Below are positions 52,303-61,602 of a stretch of 64,000 nt of DNA, in pieces. Source of the stretch: Thiocapsa sp. Lineage in GTDB: Bacteria > Pseudomonadota > Gammaproteobacteria > Chromatiales > Chromatiaceae. The notes beneath the pieces were generated by a model. That model made no database searches and was not told where the DNA came from. It saw nothing but the letters and a program-made list of their open reading frames with translations. The position numbers and the translations under genes are program-made. Position 1 is the stretch's first letter; each line of letters opens with the position of its first letter. Where the stretch lies: NCBI RefSeq assembly GCF_018399035.1, contig NZ_CP073760.1, forward strand, positions 3,476,001 through 3,540,000. Direction: 5' to 3'.

Positions 52303-54996
52303 ATGAATATCGCGGCCTACACCTTGCGCAAGCGCACCATCGCCTGGTTGGCTTGTCTGGTGCTGCTTATCGGCGGCTACATCGCCTACCAGCAGCTCGG
52401 GCGCTTCGAGGACCCGGAGTTCGTCATCCGCCAGGCGGTCATCGTTACCCCCTATCCGGGCGCGCTGCCGTCCCAGGTCGCCGAGGAGGTGACCGACGCC
52501 ATCGAAGGCGCGGTTCAGCAGCTCCAGGAGGTCAAAGAGGTCACGTCCGTTTCCACCCTAGGCCAGTCGCGGGTCTCGGTGGAGATCGACCTGCGCTTCG
52601 CCCGTACCAAGGACGACCTCGAACAGGTCTGGGACAAGCTGCGGCGCAAGGTCGCGGATGCCCAGCGCCTGTTGCCGCCGGGAGCCGGCCCCTCGGTGGT
52701 GAACGACGACTTCGGCGACGTCTACGCCCTCTTCTTCGCAGTCACCGGCGACGGCTACCGCCTGGAGCAGATTCGCGACTATGTCGAGGACCTGGCGCGC
52801 GAGCTGGTGCTGGTGCCGGGCGTGGCCCGGGTCGCGACACAAGGGGCACCCCAGGACGCGATCTTCGTCGAGATTGCCGCCGCGAAGGCGGCTCAGCTCG
52901 GCGTCTCCCTGGAGCAGATCCATCAGGTCCTGCGCGAGCGGAACCTGCTCGCCGCGGCAGGCGATCTGCGGGTCGGACCCCAACGGGTGGCGGTCAGCCC
53001 GACGGGGCAGGTCGATTCGGTCGAGGCGATCGGCAACATCGTCCTCGCCTCGTCCGGCGGCGATCGGGTCATCTCCTTGAAGGATGTCGCGACCATCACC
53101 CGCGGGGTGCTGGAGCCGCCGCGCGCCCTGGTGCGCTACGACGGGGAGCCCGCCATCGGACTCGGGGTCTCCAATCTCGCCGGCGGCAACGTGGTCGCCA
53201 TGGGCGACGCGGTGCGCGCACGCCTGGCGGAGCTCGAGTCGCAGCGCCCGGTGGGCATGGCGCTCAACGTGATCTCCTACCAGTCCGACGCGGTGCGCAC
53301 GGCGGTGGACGGCTTCGTCGCCAACCTGGTGGCTGCGGTGGTGATCGTGGTCCTGGTGCTGGTGCTCTTCATGGGCCTGCGCAGCGGCCTCATCGTCGGC
53401 GCCATCCTGCTGCTCACCGTGGCCGGCACGCTGATCGCGATGCATCTGGACGGGATCGCCATGCAGCGCATCTCACTCGGCGCGCTCATCATCGCGCTGG
53501 GGATGCTGGTGGACAACGCCATCGTCGTCACCGACGGGATCCTGGTGCGGCTGCAGAAGGGCGAGGAGCGCACCCGGGCCGCCGTCGAGGTGGTGCAGGC
53601 GACCCAGTGGCCCCTGCTCGGTGGCACCGCAGTGGGCATCCTCGCCTTCAGCGCTATCGGCCTCTCCCCGACCGACATGGGCGAGTACGCCGGGTCGCTG
53701 TTCTGGGTGATCCTCTACTCGATGCTGTTGAGCTGGCTGCTCGCGGTGACCCTGACACCGCTGTTCTGCGTGAGCTTCCTCAAGGTCAAGCCGATGGAAG
53801 GAGCGGGCGCCGGCTCTGGCCCCGTTCTCGGGCGCTACCGCCGCCTGTTGCAGGTGCTGCTGCGCCGGCGTCTCGGCACCGGCATCGGCCTGCTGGCCCT
53901 GCTCCTGGCCGCGGTGCTCGGTTTCGGCGCCGTGCCGCCCGGATTCATGCCCGAGTCGGCGCGGTCGCAGTTCGTCGTCGACCTCTACTTGCCCCAGGGC
54001 ACGGACATCGCGGTGACCGCCGCGGAGCTTGCCGAAGTCGAGGCCCACGTCCGCGGGAAACCCGGGGTGAACCATGTCACCGGCTTCGTCGGTCAGGGCG
54101 GCTTGCGTTTCATGCTCACCTACGTGCCGGAGGACCCGAACAGCGCCTACGGCCAACTGCTGGTCGACGTGGAGGACGCCGCTCTGATCGCCCCGCTGAT
54201 CGCCGAGCTGCAGACGGAGCTCGAGGCACGCCATCCCGATGCCGCCATCAAGGTGTGGAAATTCATGCTGGGGCGCGGCGGCGGCAAGAAGATCGAGGCG
54301 GCCTTCCGCGGTCCCGACCCGGAGGTACTGCGCGCGCTTGCCGAGCAGGCCAAGGCAGTCATGGCGAACGACCCGGACGCCGTGGCGATCCAGGACGACT
54401 GGCGGGAGAAGGTGCCGGTGCTCCGCCCCGCAGTCGAGGCGATCGCCCTGCCGCCCGGCTACGCGCTGGAGTGGGAGGGCGAATACAAGGCATCGCGGGA
54501 GGCGAACGAGGGGTTGGCCCTCTCGGCGCCCTACGGCTTCGCGGCCATGGTGCTCGCGGTGGTGGTGATGTTCAACGCCGTCCGCCAGCCGTTGGTGATC
54601 TGGCTGACGGTTCCGCTCGCGATCATCGGGGTCACGATCGGTCTGCTGCTCATCCGCGTGCCGTTCGAGTTCATGGCGATCCTGGGCTTCCTCAGCCTGA
54701 TCGGCATGCTGGTGAAGAACTCGATCGTCCTCGTCGACCAGGCGGACGCCGAGCGGCGCGACGGCAAGGCCGGCCTGGACGCCGTCCTCGACGCCGCGGT
54801 GAGCCGTGCCCGGCCGGTCTTCCTCGGCGCCTTGACCACCATCCTCGGCGTGGCGCCGTTGCTCCTCGACCCCTTCTTCAAGAGCATGGCCGTGACCATC
54901 ATGTTCGGGCTCGCCTTCGCGACTGCACTCACCCTGGTCGTGGTGCCGCTGCTGTACGCGGTGCTGTTTCGGATTCCAGACGCTCCAGCTCCGTAA
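52303..54996 (+). pseudogene. RND efflux permease with internal in-frame deletion
   Basis: The frame is open for 897 residues and shows RND features. TM1 (RTIAWLACLVLLIGGYIAYQ) and PGALPSQVAEEVTDAIEGAV come first, then the TM4 aspartates (IALGMLVDNAIVVTDG). The C-terminal half ends with FMAILGFLSLIGMLVKNSIV. Related permeases have about 1020 residues. The missing part lies at about residue 707, where DDWREKVPVLRP joins VEAIALPPGYALEWEGEY directly; about 120 residues of the second periplasmic loop, including part of the docking domain, are gone. The deletion keeps the frame. Trimer docking is probably lost. I list it as a pseudogene because its adaptor is also truncated. Confidence 0.68.
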
Positions 54997-56388
54997 TCCC
55001 CCGCCGTTCTTGGCATCGACCTTGGAATAGAGGTCGTAGAGTGCGGCCTGTAGGGCCTCTTCGATGACCGGGTGATAGAAGGGCATGCGCAGCAGATCGC
55101 CGACGGTCAGAGCCTGCGCGATCGCCCAACAGAGCAGATGGGCGAGGTTCTCGCCTTTAGGTCCGATCATCTCGCTGCCCAGAATGCGGCCGGTCGCCTT
55201 GTCCGCGTAGACGCGGATGACCCCTTTGTTCTTGCCCATGATGAGGGCCCGCCCGACCGGGGCAAGCTTGATCTGTCCGACCGCGGTGGTCTCAGGGTCG
55301 AGCGCGTTCCAACGCATCCCGACGGCGCAGATGTTGGGGTCGCAGAAGTTGATGAAGAGCGGGACCTTGCGGCGGAAACGCTCGGGCGCAGCGGTGTCGA
55401 TACGCGCGGCGTTGTAGCCCGCGATCTTGCCCTCGTCGCCGGCCTCGTGGAGGATGGGCCGGTATCCGGAGACGTCGCCCGCGATGAAGACCGGCAGGGC
55501 GCCGACCTGCATGCTGTTCGGATCGAAGGGCGGGATACCGCGAGCGTCGAGCGGGACACCCAGGTTTTCGAGCCCAAGGCGTTCCACATTGGGTACGCGC
55601 CCGATACTGCAGAGTACCTTGTCGACCAGAACGCTCCGATCGCCCGCGGTGACGCGCAAACGCTCGCCTTCCGCGGCAATCTCGGCGGGGGCGCCCAGAT
55701 GGATGGGAAACTCCTTGCCGAGCAGCTCGATGGCGGACTGGTTGACCTCCGGGTCTTGAGCCCCGGCAATGTGGTCGACCGCATCGAACCCGGTGATCTT
55801 CACCCCCATCCGGGCCAGGCTCTGGCCGATCTCCAGACCGATGGTCCCGAGCCCGATCACGGCCATGGCTGCAGGCAGGTCCTCGAGCTCGAAGATGTCG
55901 TCGGTGGTGATGACGCGGTCGCCGAACGCCTTCCAGGGCTCGGGCACCAGAGGTCGGGACCCGGTCGCGATGACGACCGCCTTGGCGCGGATCCGCTGAC
56001 CGGCGACCTCGATCAGGGTCGGCTCGACGAAGCGGGCGTAGTCCTGAACAAAGAGATCCGCCGGCATGTCGTCGGTACTGCTGCCGAGGACACGATCCAC
56101 GAAGGTGTCGCGCAGGTCCTGGACATGCTCGAGCGCCTCGGGGATATCCAGGGTCATGCCCTCGTGACCGTCGATGCCGAACTTGCCCAGATGCGTGCGC
56201 CGATGATAATCCTCGGCGATCTGAATCATGGCCTTGGACGGCATGCAGCCGACTCGGGCACAGGTTGTCCCCGGCTCGCCGCCGTTGATCAGGACGAAGC
56301 TCTTGCCGGCTCGGCGGACCTGCCCCATAGCGCTCAGTCCGGCGGTGCCGGACCCGATGATGGCGACGTCGACGTTGCGTTCTTCCAC
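54929..56388 (-). CDS. dihydrolipoamide dehydrogenase-like flavoprotein, C-terminus uncertain
   Basis: I chose the GTG at 56388, which has GGAGG eight bases upstream. The protein has an FAD motif (VDVAIIGSGTAGLSAMGQVR), a redox disulfide in GTTCARVGCMPSKAM (two Cys separated by four residues), an NAD motif (MAVIGLGTIGLEIGQSLARM) and the FAD loop VFIAGDVSG. The dimer domain ends with ALTVGDLLRMPFYHPVIEEA, including the His-Pro-x-x-Glu-E catalytic motif. After DLYSKVDAKNGG the frame stays open without a plausible end for over 500 codons through the convergent RND gene. At a G5 run (about 55001-55005) a shift would give ITELERLESETAPRTAAAPR and a stop at 54929. It could be Lpd or a related pyridine nucleotide disulfide oxidoreductase. 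No pyruvate dehydrogenase gene is near. Confidence 0.75.
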
Positions 56389-56617
56389 TTGGCGCCCTCC
56401 GGAAATGCGTTGCATGTCGTCGACATTGTCTATCGAGGGGCTCCGGCCTGACAATCACCGGCGCGGCTGCGGGAAGCCTTGAAGGGATCCGGACAAGCCT
56501 CGACGCTTTTCGTCGACCTCGTCCGTTGCGAATCCGATCACCCGCTGTCCGGCTCCGTCGACACGGCCGGTGCCGCCGCTCCAGACCTGTTGTTCAATCC
56601 ACCCGAGGGATGCCCGA

Positions 56618-57424
56618 ATGACCTATTGCGTTGGACTCTGCCTCGACCAGGGGTTGGTGATGGCGTCCGACTCCCGCACCAACGCGGGCGTCGACTACAT
56701 CTCCTCCTACAGCAAGCTGCACCTGTTTCAGCCGGCACCGGACCGGATGTTCATCCTGCTCGCCGCCGGAAACCTGGCGACCACCCAGGAGGTGTTGAAC
56801 CGGATCCGTCGCGATCTCGATCAAGCGGCAAATCCGAGTCAAACCGATCCGGCCCCTGCCGTCACGCTCGCGAGCGTGAACTATCTGTTCGAGGCGGCGA
56901 ACTATATCGGCCAGGTCAACCTAGCGGTCCAGAACGAGCATGGTCCCGCGCTGCGGCAGATCGGTGCGAGCGTTGAAGCCACCTTTATCCTGGGCGGACA
57001 GATCGCCGGGCAACCCCACGGACTCTTCATGATCTACCCTCAGGGAAACAGCATCGCGGCCACGCCCGAAACGCCCTTTCTGCAGATCGGCGAAAGCAAA
57101 TACGGCAAGCCAATCTTGGATCAAATCGTGGCGCCGGCCCTCTCGCTCAACGACGGGGCACGCGTTTGCCTGGTCTCGCTGGCCGGGACGGCGCGCTCCA
57201 ACCTGACGGTCGGTCCGCCGTTCGAGGTCGCGATCTACCCGAAAGACGCCTTGACGCCGTCGCACCGCCTCCGGCTGGAGGAGCAATCGGCGGAGCTCGA
57301 GACCATGACCCGCGATTGGATCGAGAGTCTGCGCCACGCCTTCTTCGGTCTTCCTCACTTTCCGTGGGAGCAGTCAGACACGGCAAGCGCCGAGTCCGAG
57401 AGTCCGCATCAGATGCAGAGTTAA
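56618..57424 (+). CDS. Anbu, proteasome-like peptidase
   Basis: The ATG at 56618 has GAGGG nine bases upstream. The product, MTYCVGLCLDQGLVMASDSR, has Thr right after Met as the expected nucleophile, then the proteasome-subunit pattern GLxMASDSRTNAGVD with its Asp. Lys in SKLHLF lies at about residue 34, the usual catalytic partner. The 268 residues and the ending SLRHAFFGLPHFPWE match Anbu (ancestral beta subunit, HslV-like). In many genomes Anbu lies with an ATP-grasp, an alpha-E and a transglutaminase-like gene; none is present here. It is a single gene whose stop codon TAA is the first three bases of the repeat element at 57422. Confidence 0.85.
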   Translation: MTYCVGLCLDQGLVMASDSRTNAGVDYISSYSKLHLFQPAPDRMFILLAAGNLATTQEVLNRIRRDLDQAANPSQTDPAPAVTLASVNYLFEAANYIGQVNLAVQNEHGPALRQIGASVEATFILGGQIAGQPHGLFMIYPQGNSIAATPETPFLQIGESKYGKPILDQIVAPALSLNDGARVCLVSLAGTARSNLTVGPPFEVAIYPKDALTPSHRLRLEEQSAELETMTRDWIESLRHAFFGLPHFPWEQSDTASAESESPHQMQS

Positions 57425-57506
57425 ACCGCGCCCGGCGCGGTATGCGATGGTTGTGGATGGGATCGGCCCCGGCAGACTTGACGAGCGCCGGAGCTAGCGC
57501 GGTTTA
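57422..57506 (+). repeat. 85-bp inverted-repeat element, subtype A (copy A2)
   Basis: It starts TAAACCGCGCCCGGCGCGGT and ends GCGCGGTTTA. The interior TGGATGGGATCGGCCCCGGC is shared with the other A copies. Its first three bases are the stop codon of the Anbu gene. Confidence 0.85.
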
Positions 57507-57565
57507 AGGTCATTTTCCGGGCCGAACCGACGACGCTGTAGGAACGGACGTCGTGGCGACCGTGG

Positions 57566-57585
57566 GGGGCGACTTCAGTCGCCCC
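57566..57585. repeat. REP-like palindrome GGGGCGACTTCAGTCGCCCC
   Basis: The 20-base palindrome has a perfect GGGGCGACT/AGTCGCCCC stem and is a near copy of 624-641. It lies 46 bases before the ppk2 start. Confidence 0.5.
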
Positions 57586-57630
57586 GTGCCCGTCTCCGGG
57601 CGAGGTCAATCACAACGAGGAGGCGAACCC

Positions 57631-58479
57631 ATGCCGAAACATGACGGTAAGAAGAAAGCGAAACGCGAGGAGACGGCCCCCGAAAAGACCGCCCCACGGG
57701 AGAAGCTGCGCCGCAAGCACTACGAGCGCGAGCTCGGCGAGCTTCAGATCGAGCTCAGCGCCCTGCAGGCGTGGATCAAGCGCACCGGACAGCGCGTCGT
57801 CATCGTCTTCGAAGGCCGCGATGCCGCCGGCAAGGGCGGCACCATTCGCGCGATCACCGAGCGCCTGAGTCCACGCGTCTTTCAGGTGGTCGCACTACCG
57901 GCGCCCTCCGACCGCGAGAAGACACAGCTCTACATGCAGCGTTATCTGCATCATTTCCCGGCCGCCGGCGAGGTCGTCATCTTCGATCGAAGCTGGTACA
58001 ACCGCGCCGGGGTGGAGATCGTGATGGGGTTCTCCACCGAGGACGAGCGCGATCACTTCCTGACAGCGACCCCCTGGTTCGAGAACAACCTGGTCGAGCA
58101 AGGCATCACGCTGATCAAATACTGGCTCGAGGTCGGCGAGGCCGAGCAGGAGCGGCGTTTCCGCGCCCGCATCGAAGACCCCGTGCGGCAGTGGAAGCTC
58201 TCTCCGATGGACCTGGAGTCCCGCAAGCGCTGGTACGAATACTCACGCGCACGCGACCTCATGCTGAGCGCCACCGACACGGATGCGGCCCCTTGGTCGA
58301 TCGTGCGCTCCGACGACAAGAAGCGGGCACGCCTCAACGTGATCCGCCACCTGCTGAGCCAATTCCCGTACGACCCGCTTCCGAAGACCAAGGTGAAGCT
58401 GCCGGATCGCGACATGGAAGACGCCTACGACGACCAGGTGACGATGGCCGATCGGAGATGGATCCCCACGCATTGGTAA
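57631..58479 (+). CDS. ppk2: polyphosphate kinase 2
   Basis: The ATG at 57631 has AGGAGG seven bases upstream. The 282-residue protein starts with a charged tail and then has the PPK2 core: Walker A VFEGRDAAGKGGTIRAIT (about residues 59-76). The segment FDRSWYNRAGVEIVMGFS follows (Walker B region, with the Asp-Arg pair), and the lid region is RIEDPVRQWKLSPMDLESRK. PPK2 enzymes transfer phosphate between polyphosphate and nucleoside mono- or diphosphates. Length and motifs fit class I PPK2, which acts on nucleoside diphosphates, but the class is inference. It is flanked by repeat elements A2 and B2. Confidence 0.92.
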   Translation: MPKHDGKKKAKREETAPEKTAPREKLRRKHYERELGELQIELSALQAWIKRTGQRVVIVFEGRDAAGKGGTIRAITERLSPRVFQVVALPAPSDREKTQLYMQRYLHHFPAAGEVVIFDRSWYNRAGVEIVMGFSTEDERDHFLTATPWFENNLVEQGITLIKYWLEVGEAEQERRFRARIEDPVRQWKLSPMDLESRKRWYEYSRARDLMLSATDTDAAPWSIVRSDDKKRARLNVIRHLLSQFPYDPLPKTKVKLPDRDMEDAYDDQVTMADRRWIPTHW

Positions 58480-58596
58480 CAGATCGTCCCTCGACCGGTT
58501 GCCCCTCCACTCCCGACGCACCGCAACTGCGGTGTCCTCGCAGACAGATCTCCAATCGGCGGCCTGCTCCCCGCTCAGCCGCTCACAACTTCGATC

Positions 58597-58680
58597 TAAA
58601 CCGCGTCCAGAGCGATATGCGTCATTTTCGTTTTGCGTTTGGCTTTGGAGATGCCCTCGATCTCGGTGAGACGCGGTTTA
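58597..58680 (+). repeat. 84-bp inverted-repeat element, subtype B (copy B2, divergent)
   Basis: It starts TAAACCGCGTCCAGAGCGAT and ends GACGCGGTTTA, and the first 20 bases match the other B copies. The interior (CATTTTCGTTTTGCGTTTGG) has diverged. An AT-rich stretch follows, as with the others. Confidence 0.75.
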
Positions 58681-58721
58681 AAATTTAATTCGGAGATTGT
58701 GCGATGGCGAGTCCCACGCAG

Positions 58722-60761
58722 TCAGGTCAGCCCCAGCGCCTTGAACGCCGCCTGGCGCATGTCGCCGAAGAACACCGGATCGACGTGCTCGAGCACGTCC
58801 GGGTTCACGTCCAGGAACTGCCGCTTGTTTTCGATCGGAATCAGCGCGCGTTTGCCGCCGTTGTCCATCGCAACCTGGAGGGGCTCGGTGAGAGAGCGCA
58901 CGGGCTTGATGTTGCCTTGGATGCTCATGTCTCCGAGCACCAGCAGTGCAGGCTGGGGCGGCGCCTTACGCAACGCGGAATAGGCCGCGACAAAGAAGGC
59001 GACGCCGATCTCGGCCTCGACCTTGTTGCCGAGCAGATCGATGACCTCGACGTGGAAGTCGGAGGTGTCCAGCTCGCGCGGCACGCCGAAGGCGCTCTTG
59101 CTTGCACAGAGAAAGCTGAAGGCGCGGTTGACGGACTCCTTCATGGATCCGCTCACGCCGCCGGCGAATTTCAGTTTTCCGGTTCCCGACGAGAGCGTGA
59201 TCTCGACGCGATAGAGTCCGACCGTGCCGTCTCCGCTGACCGAGGCGGTGTAGAGCGTCCCGGGCGGCAGCGGATCGGCCGAAATGAGATCCCGACCGCC
59301 TTGCTCCGCCACCCCGACGAACCTCTCTTCGCCCGTGTCGTTCACCAGATAGCTGAAGGAGGTCTGGTAGTATTCGAAGGAGCCCATTTTCTTGAGCTGC
59401 TCCTTCACCCGGCGACGGCCCTCCAGGGCCAGCTCGAGGAGCTCGGCGAGATCCTCGCGAGACACCTGCCCATGCGGGTGGAGGATCTTCACCAGGCCCG
59501 AGACGGTTCGCCGCACCGCCTTGCGATCGCGGGCGTTCAGGTGTGATCCGAGCGCAAAATAGTGGTCGATGATCTCGGTGAAATTGTGCTTGCGCAGCTC
59601 CCGCAGGGCCTCGGCCAGATAGTCGATCACGAAGCCATAGTGGTCGGTAAAGTGCTCGTTGCGCATCTTCGGCACTTCCCAACCCGGCAGGTAGAAGTGC
59701 AGCCGATCGATGAAGGCCATGTCGTCGCGGATCACGTCCGGCATGGGCGCGAACAGGTGACCGGTCTGCACCATGACGTCGATCGGCTGCTGGGTGTTGC
59801 CGAACATGGCGATGCTGGCGTAGCCCGCCATCGCCTCCTGGCCCCGCTGGAACTGGCCGGATTCGCAGAAGGTCTTCAGCGTCGTGATGACCTCCTTGGG
59901 CATCTTCTGCAGATCGGCGACCTCGTCGAAGCCGACCACATCCCAGATCATCAGCATGCCCTTCTGCTTGCCGTTCATGTGGCCGAACAGGTTGGCCACG
60001 GTCGTCGGGCCGGTGAGCAGGGCGGCGTAGGGCGAGAGCTCCTGCACCGCGTAGCTCTTGCCGGTGCCGCGCGGACCGAGCTCCACCAGGTTGTAGTTGC
60101 GCTCGCAGAGCGGGATCAGGCGGATCAGGAACAGAAGCTTGAGCCGCCGCTCCATCGCCGTCGGCTCGTAACCCATGCTGCGCAGGATGAAGTCGAGCCA
60201 CTCGTCGGTGGTGAGCTCCGCGCGCAGCCGACGGTACTCATCCAGATCGAAACTGGCGAGCTGGATCGGCGTGAGCTTGTCGATCCAGAAGGGGTTCTTT
60301 CCCTTGGTCTCCTCGTCGTATTCGAAGCGCATGTCCACCTGCGCCCAGATGCCGCCGGTCAGAAGCCGATCGAAGTCGCGCACGTAGTGGTCGGGGATGT
60401 GCACGTGGTTGTGCCCGAAATTCGTCACGTCGGCCCAGTACCGGGAGTCCACCAGACGGACCTTCACCTTGTCGATGAAGGTGTGACGACCGTTCTCTTT
60501 GACCTTGCTCTGGGCCTTCGTGCTCTCGTCCGGGCGGATGTAGTTGTCGGCCAGCGTGTCGTTGACCACCTGCAGACCCATCTGGATCGCCATCTCGTCG
60601 GATGATGCGCAGTACTTCCCGAGCAGGTACTCCAGGACGAAGACCGGGACGTTGGCGCCGACTTTGACCTTGCGGACGAGATCTTTGCGGACCACCTTGC
60701 CGGCGAAGACGCGGTTGACCTTGTCGTCGAGGGGATCGCGGGAGGGTGGGGAGTTGGTCAT
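58722..60761 (-). CDS. brxL: BREX protein BrxL (Lon-like ATPase)
   Basis: The 679-residue protein has the length and order of BrxL. The N-terminal DNA-binding region runs to about 200 (LDDKVNRVFAGKVVRKDLVRK, GHNHVHIPDHYVRDFDRLL). The AAA+ part has Walker A VELGPRGTGKSY (about 228-237) and Walker B-like WDVVGFDEVADL. The C-terminal Lon-protease-like part contains LLVLGDMSIQGNIKPVRSL. The region of the Lon Ser motif reads NKVEAEIGVAFFV, without the canonical Ser, so protease activity is doubtful. BrxL is essential for phage restriction in some type I BREX systems. The ATG abuts a heptamer array, and I see no ribosome site in the seven to twelve bases before it. Confidence 0.92.
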   Translation of the reverse strand: MTNSPPSRDPLDDKVNRVFAGKVVRKDLVRKVKVGANVPVFVLEYLLGKYCASSDEMAIQMGLQVVNDTLADNYIRPDESTKAQSKVKENGRHTFIDKVKVRLVDSRYWADVTNFGHNHVHIPDHYVRDFDRLLTGGIWAQVDMRFEYDEETKGKNPFWIDKLTPIQLASFDLDEYRRLRAELTTDEWLDFILRSMGYEPTAMERRLKLLFLIRLIPLCERNYNLVELGPRGTGKSYAVQELSPYAALLTGPTTVANLFGHMNGKQKGMLMIWDVVGFDEVADLQKMPKEVITTLKTFCESGQFQRGQEAMAGYASIAMFGNTQQPIDVMVQTGHLFAPMPDVIRDDMAFIDRLHFYLPGWEVPKMRNEHFTDHYGFVIDYLAEALRELRKHNFTEIIDHYFALGSHLNARDRKAVRRTVSGLVKILHPHGQVSREDLAELLELALEGRRRVKEQLKKMGSFEYYQTSFSYLVNDTGEERFVGVAEQGGRDLISADPLPPGTLYTASVSGDGTVGLYRVEITLSSGTGKLKFAGGVSGSMKESVNRAFSFLCASKSAFGVPRELDTSDFHVEVIDLLGNKVEAEIGVAFFVAAYSALRKAPPQPALLVLGDMSIQGNIKPVRSLTEPLQVAMDNGGKRALIPIENKRQFLDVNPDVLEHVDPVFFGDMRQAAFKALGLT

Positions 60762-60762
60762 A

Positions 60763-60896
60763 GGGTTCGGGGTTCGGGGTTCGGGGTTCGGGGTTCGGGG
60801 TTCGGGGGTTCGGGGTTCGGGGTTCAGGGTTCGGGGTTCAGGGTGCAGGGTGCAGGGTGCAGGGTGCAGGGTGCAGGGTGCAGGGTGCAGGGTTCA
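60763..60896. repeat. heptamer array GGGGTTC/GGGTGCA, ~19 units
   Basis: GGGGTTC units (60763 to about 60840) pass into GGGTGCA units (about 60841-60896), all in the same phase of seven bases. The array begins one base from the brxL start codon. A matching inverted array (GAACCCC) is at 62538-62628. Confidence 0.92.
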
Positions 60897-61126
60897 CCCA
60901 AGATGGCCTGAAAGGCATGGGCGACCGCTCGCTCATCAAAGCTTAGACCAACATCACGCAGTGCCTGCACCAGCATCGCCGGCGATTCAACCCGCCCATC
61001 ACGCGCAGCCTGCAACACGATACTCAAGGTGCCCACCACCGGCACACCCAACGCGTGTGCCGCCCGCGGTGCCTCCCGATCATCGATCACCGCGACAGCA
61101 CCGCTGGTGACCGCCAGACTCAGGAG
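60824..61126 (-). pseudogene. DUF3368-type toxin, C-terminal half
   Basis: The frame reads LLSLAVTSGAVAVIDDREAP, then RAAHALGVPVVGTLSIVLQA, which match the second half of DUF3368 PIN-like proteins (IDDREAR.AA..LG...GTLG.L..A). The N-terminal half with the first PIN acidic residues is missing. The upstream end joins the end of the UPF0175 gene. The C-terminal residues (EPCTLHPAPCTLHPAP) are encoded by the heptamer array, so the normal end is also replaced. It is a remnant of a UPF0175-DUF3368 toxin-antitoxin pair. Confidence 0.68.
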
Positions 61127-61385
61127 CGTAAACGCGTTTCAGCGCGTCCAGGTCGGCCAGTATCTCCTCCCCGGTCTGCTGGAAGGGTGTCACGCCGTAT
61201 TTGCCGAGGGCATCGATGAACTCGGCGCGGGAAACGCCCGCGATCTCCGCAGCACGGCCCTGACTGACACGTTCCAGTTCATACCACTTCACCGCTGCCG
61301 CCAGGCGCAGTTCTCGAACGAATTCCTCGGGGTCCCGGCGGACGCTGGCCAGAACGCAGGGATCGATGTCGAAGGCTAGTTTCAT
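61080..61385 (-). CDS. UPF0175-family putative antitoxin
   Basis: The ATG at 61385 starts MKLAFDIDPCVLASVRRDPE. The 101-residue product contains LAAAVKWYELERVSQGRAAEI and AGVSRAEFIDALGKYGVTPF, the UPF0175 helix-turn-helix pattern. Such proteins are antitoxins of DUF3368 toxins. The C-terminal residues after ALKRVYAP come from a different frame of the fused toxin sequence, so its end is altered. Its toxin gene is only a C-terminal half. The main domain is intact, so a DNA-binding role may persist. Confidence 0.72.
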   Translation of the reverse strand: MKLAFDIDPCVLASVRRDPEEFVRELRLAAAVKWYELERVSQGRAAEIAGVSRAEFIDALGKYGVTPFQQTGEEILADLDALKRVYAPESGGHQRCCRGDR

Positions 61386-61602
61386 TGGGGCCTCGGGGTT
61401 CGGGGCTTTTGCCCCCACGGCGTTGCTGCACTTTCGCAAGAATTACGTTCCAACACATTGGCTCAGGCTGTTCGCCCTCGGGCGCTGCCTGATCGTACAA
61501 GGCTCAACCGCGTTCACAGGATGCTTCGGCGCGGTCCGCTGGCACCAACCGGAATCATCAGCGCCGACACGGCTCCAGCCTGTTCGAGCGCATCGCTGTT
61601 CA

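Noticed and set aside
53473..55000. Extension of the dihydrolipoamide-dehydrogenase-like frame to 53473
   Set aside because: The residues after DAKNGG are a His/Gln/Arg-rich shadow of the permease gene, not part of the flavoprotein family.
52353..55067. A 904-codon open frame overlapping the second RND permease
   Set aside because: It is the same strand in another frame, with an Arg/Gly/Pro-rich product. The RND frame carries the membrane segments and motifs.
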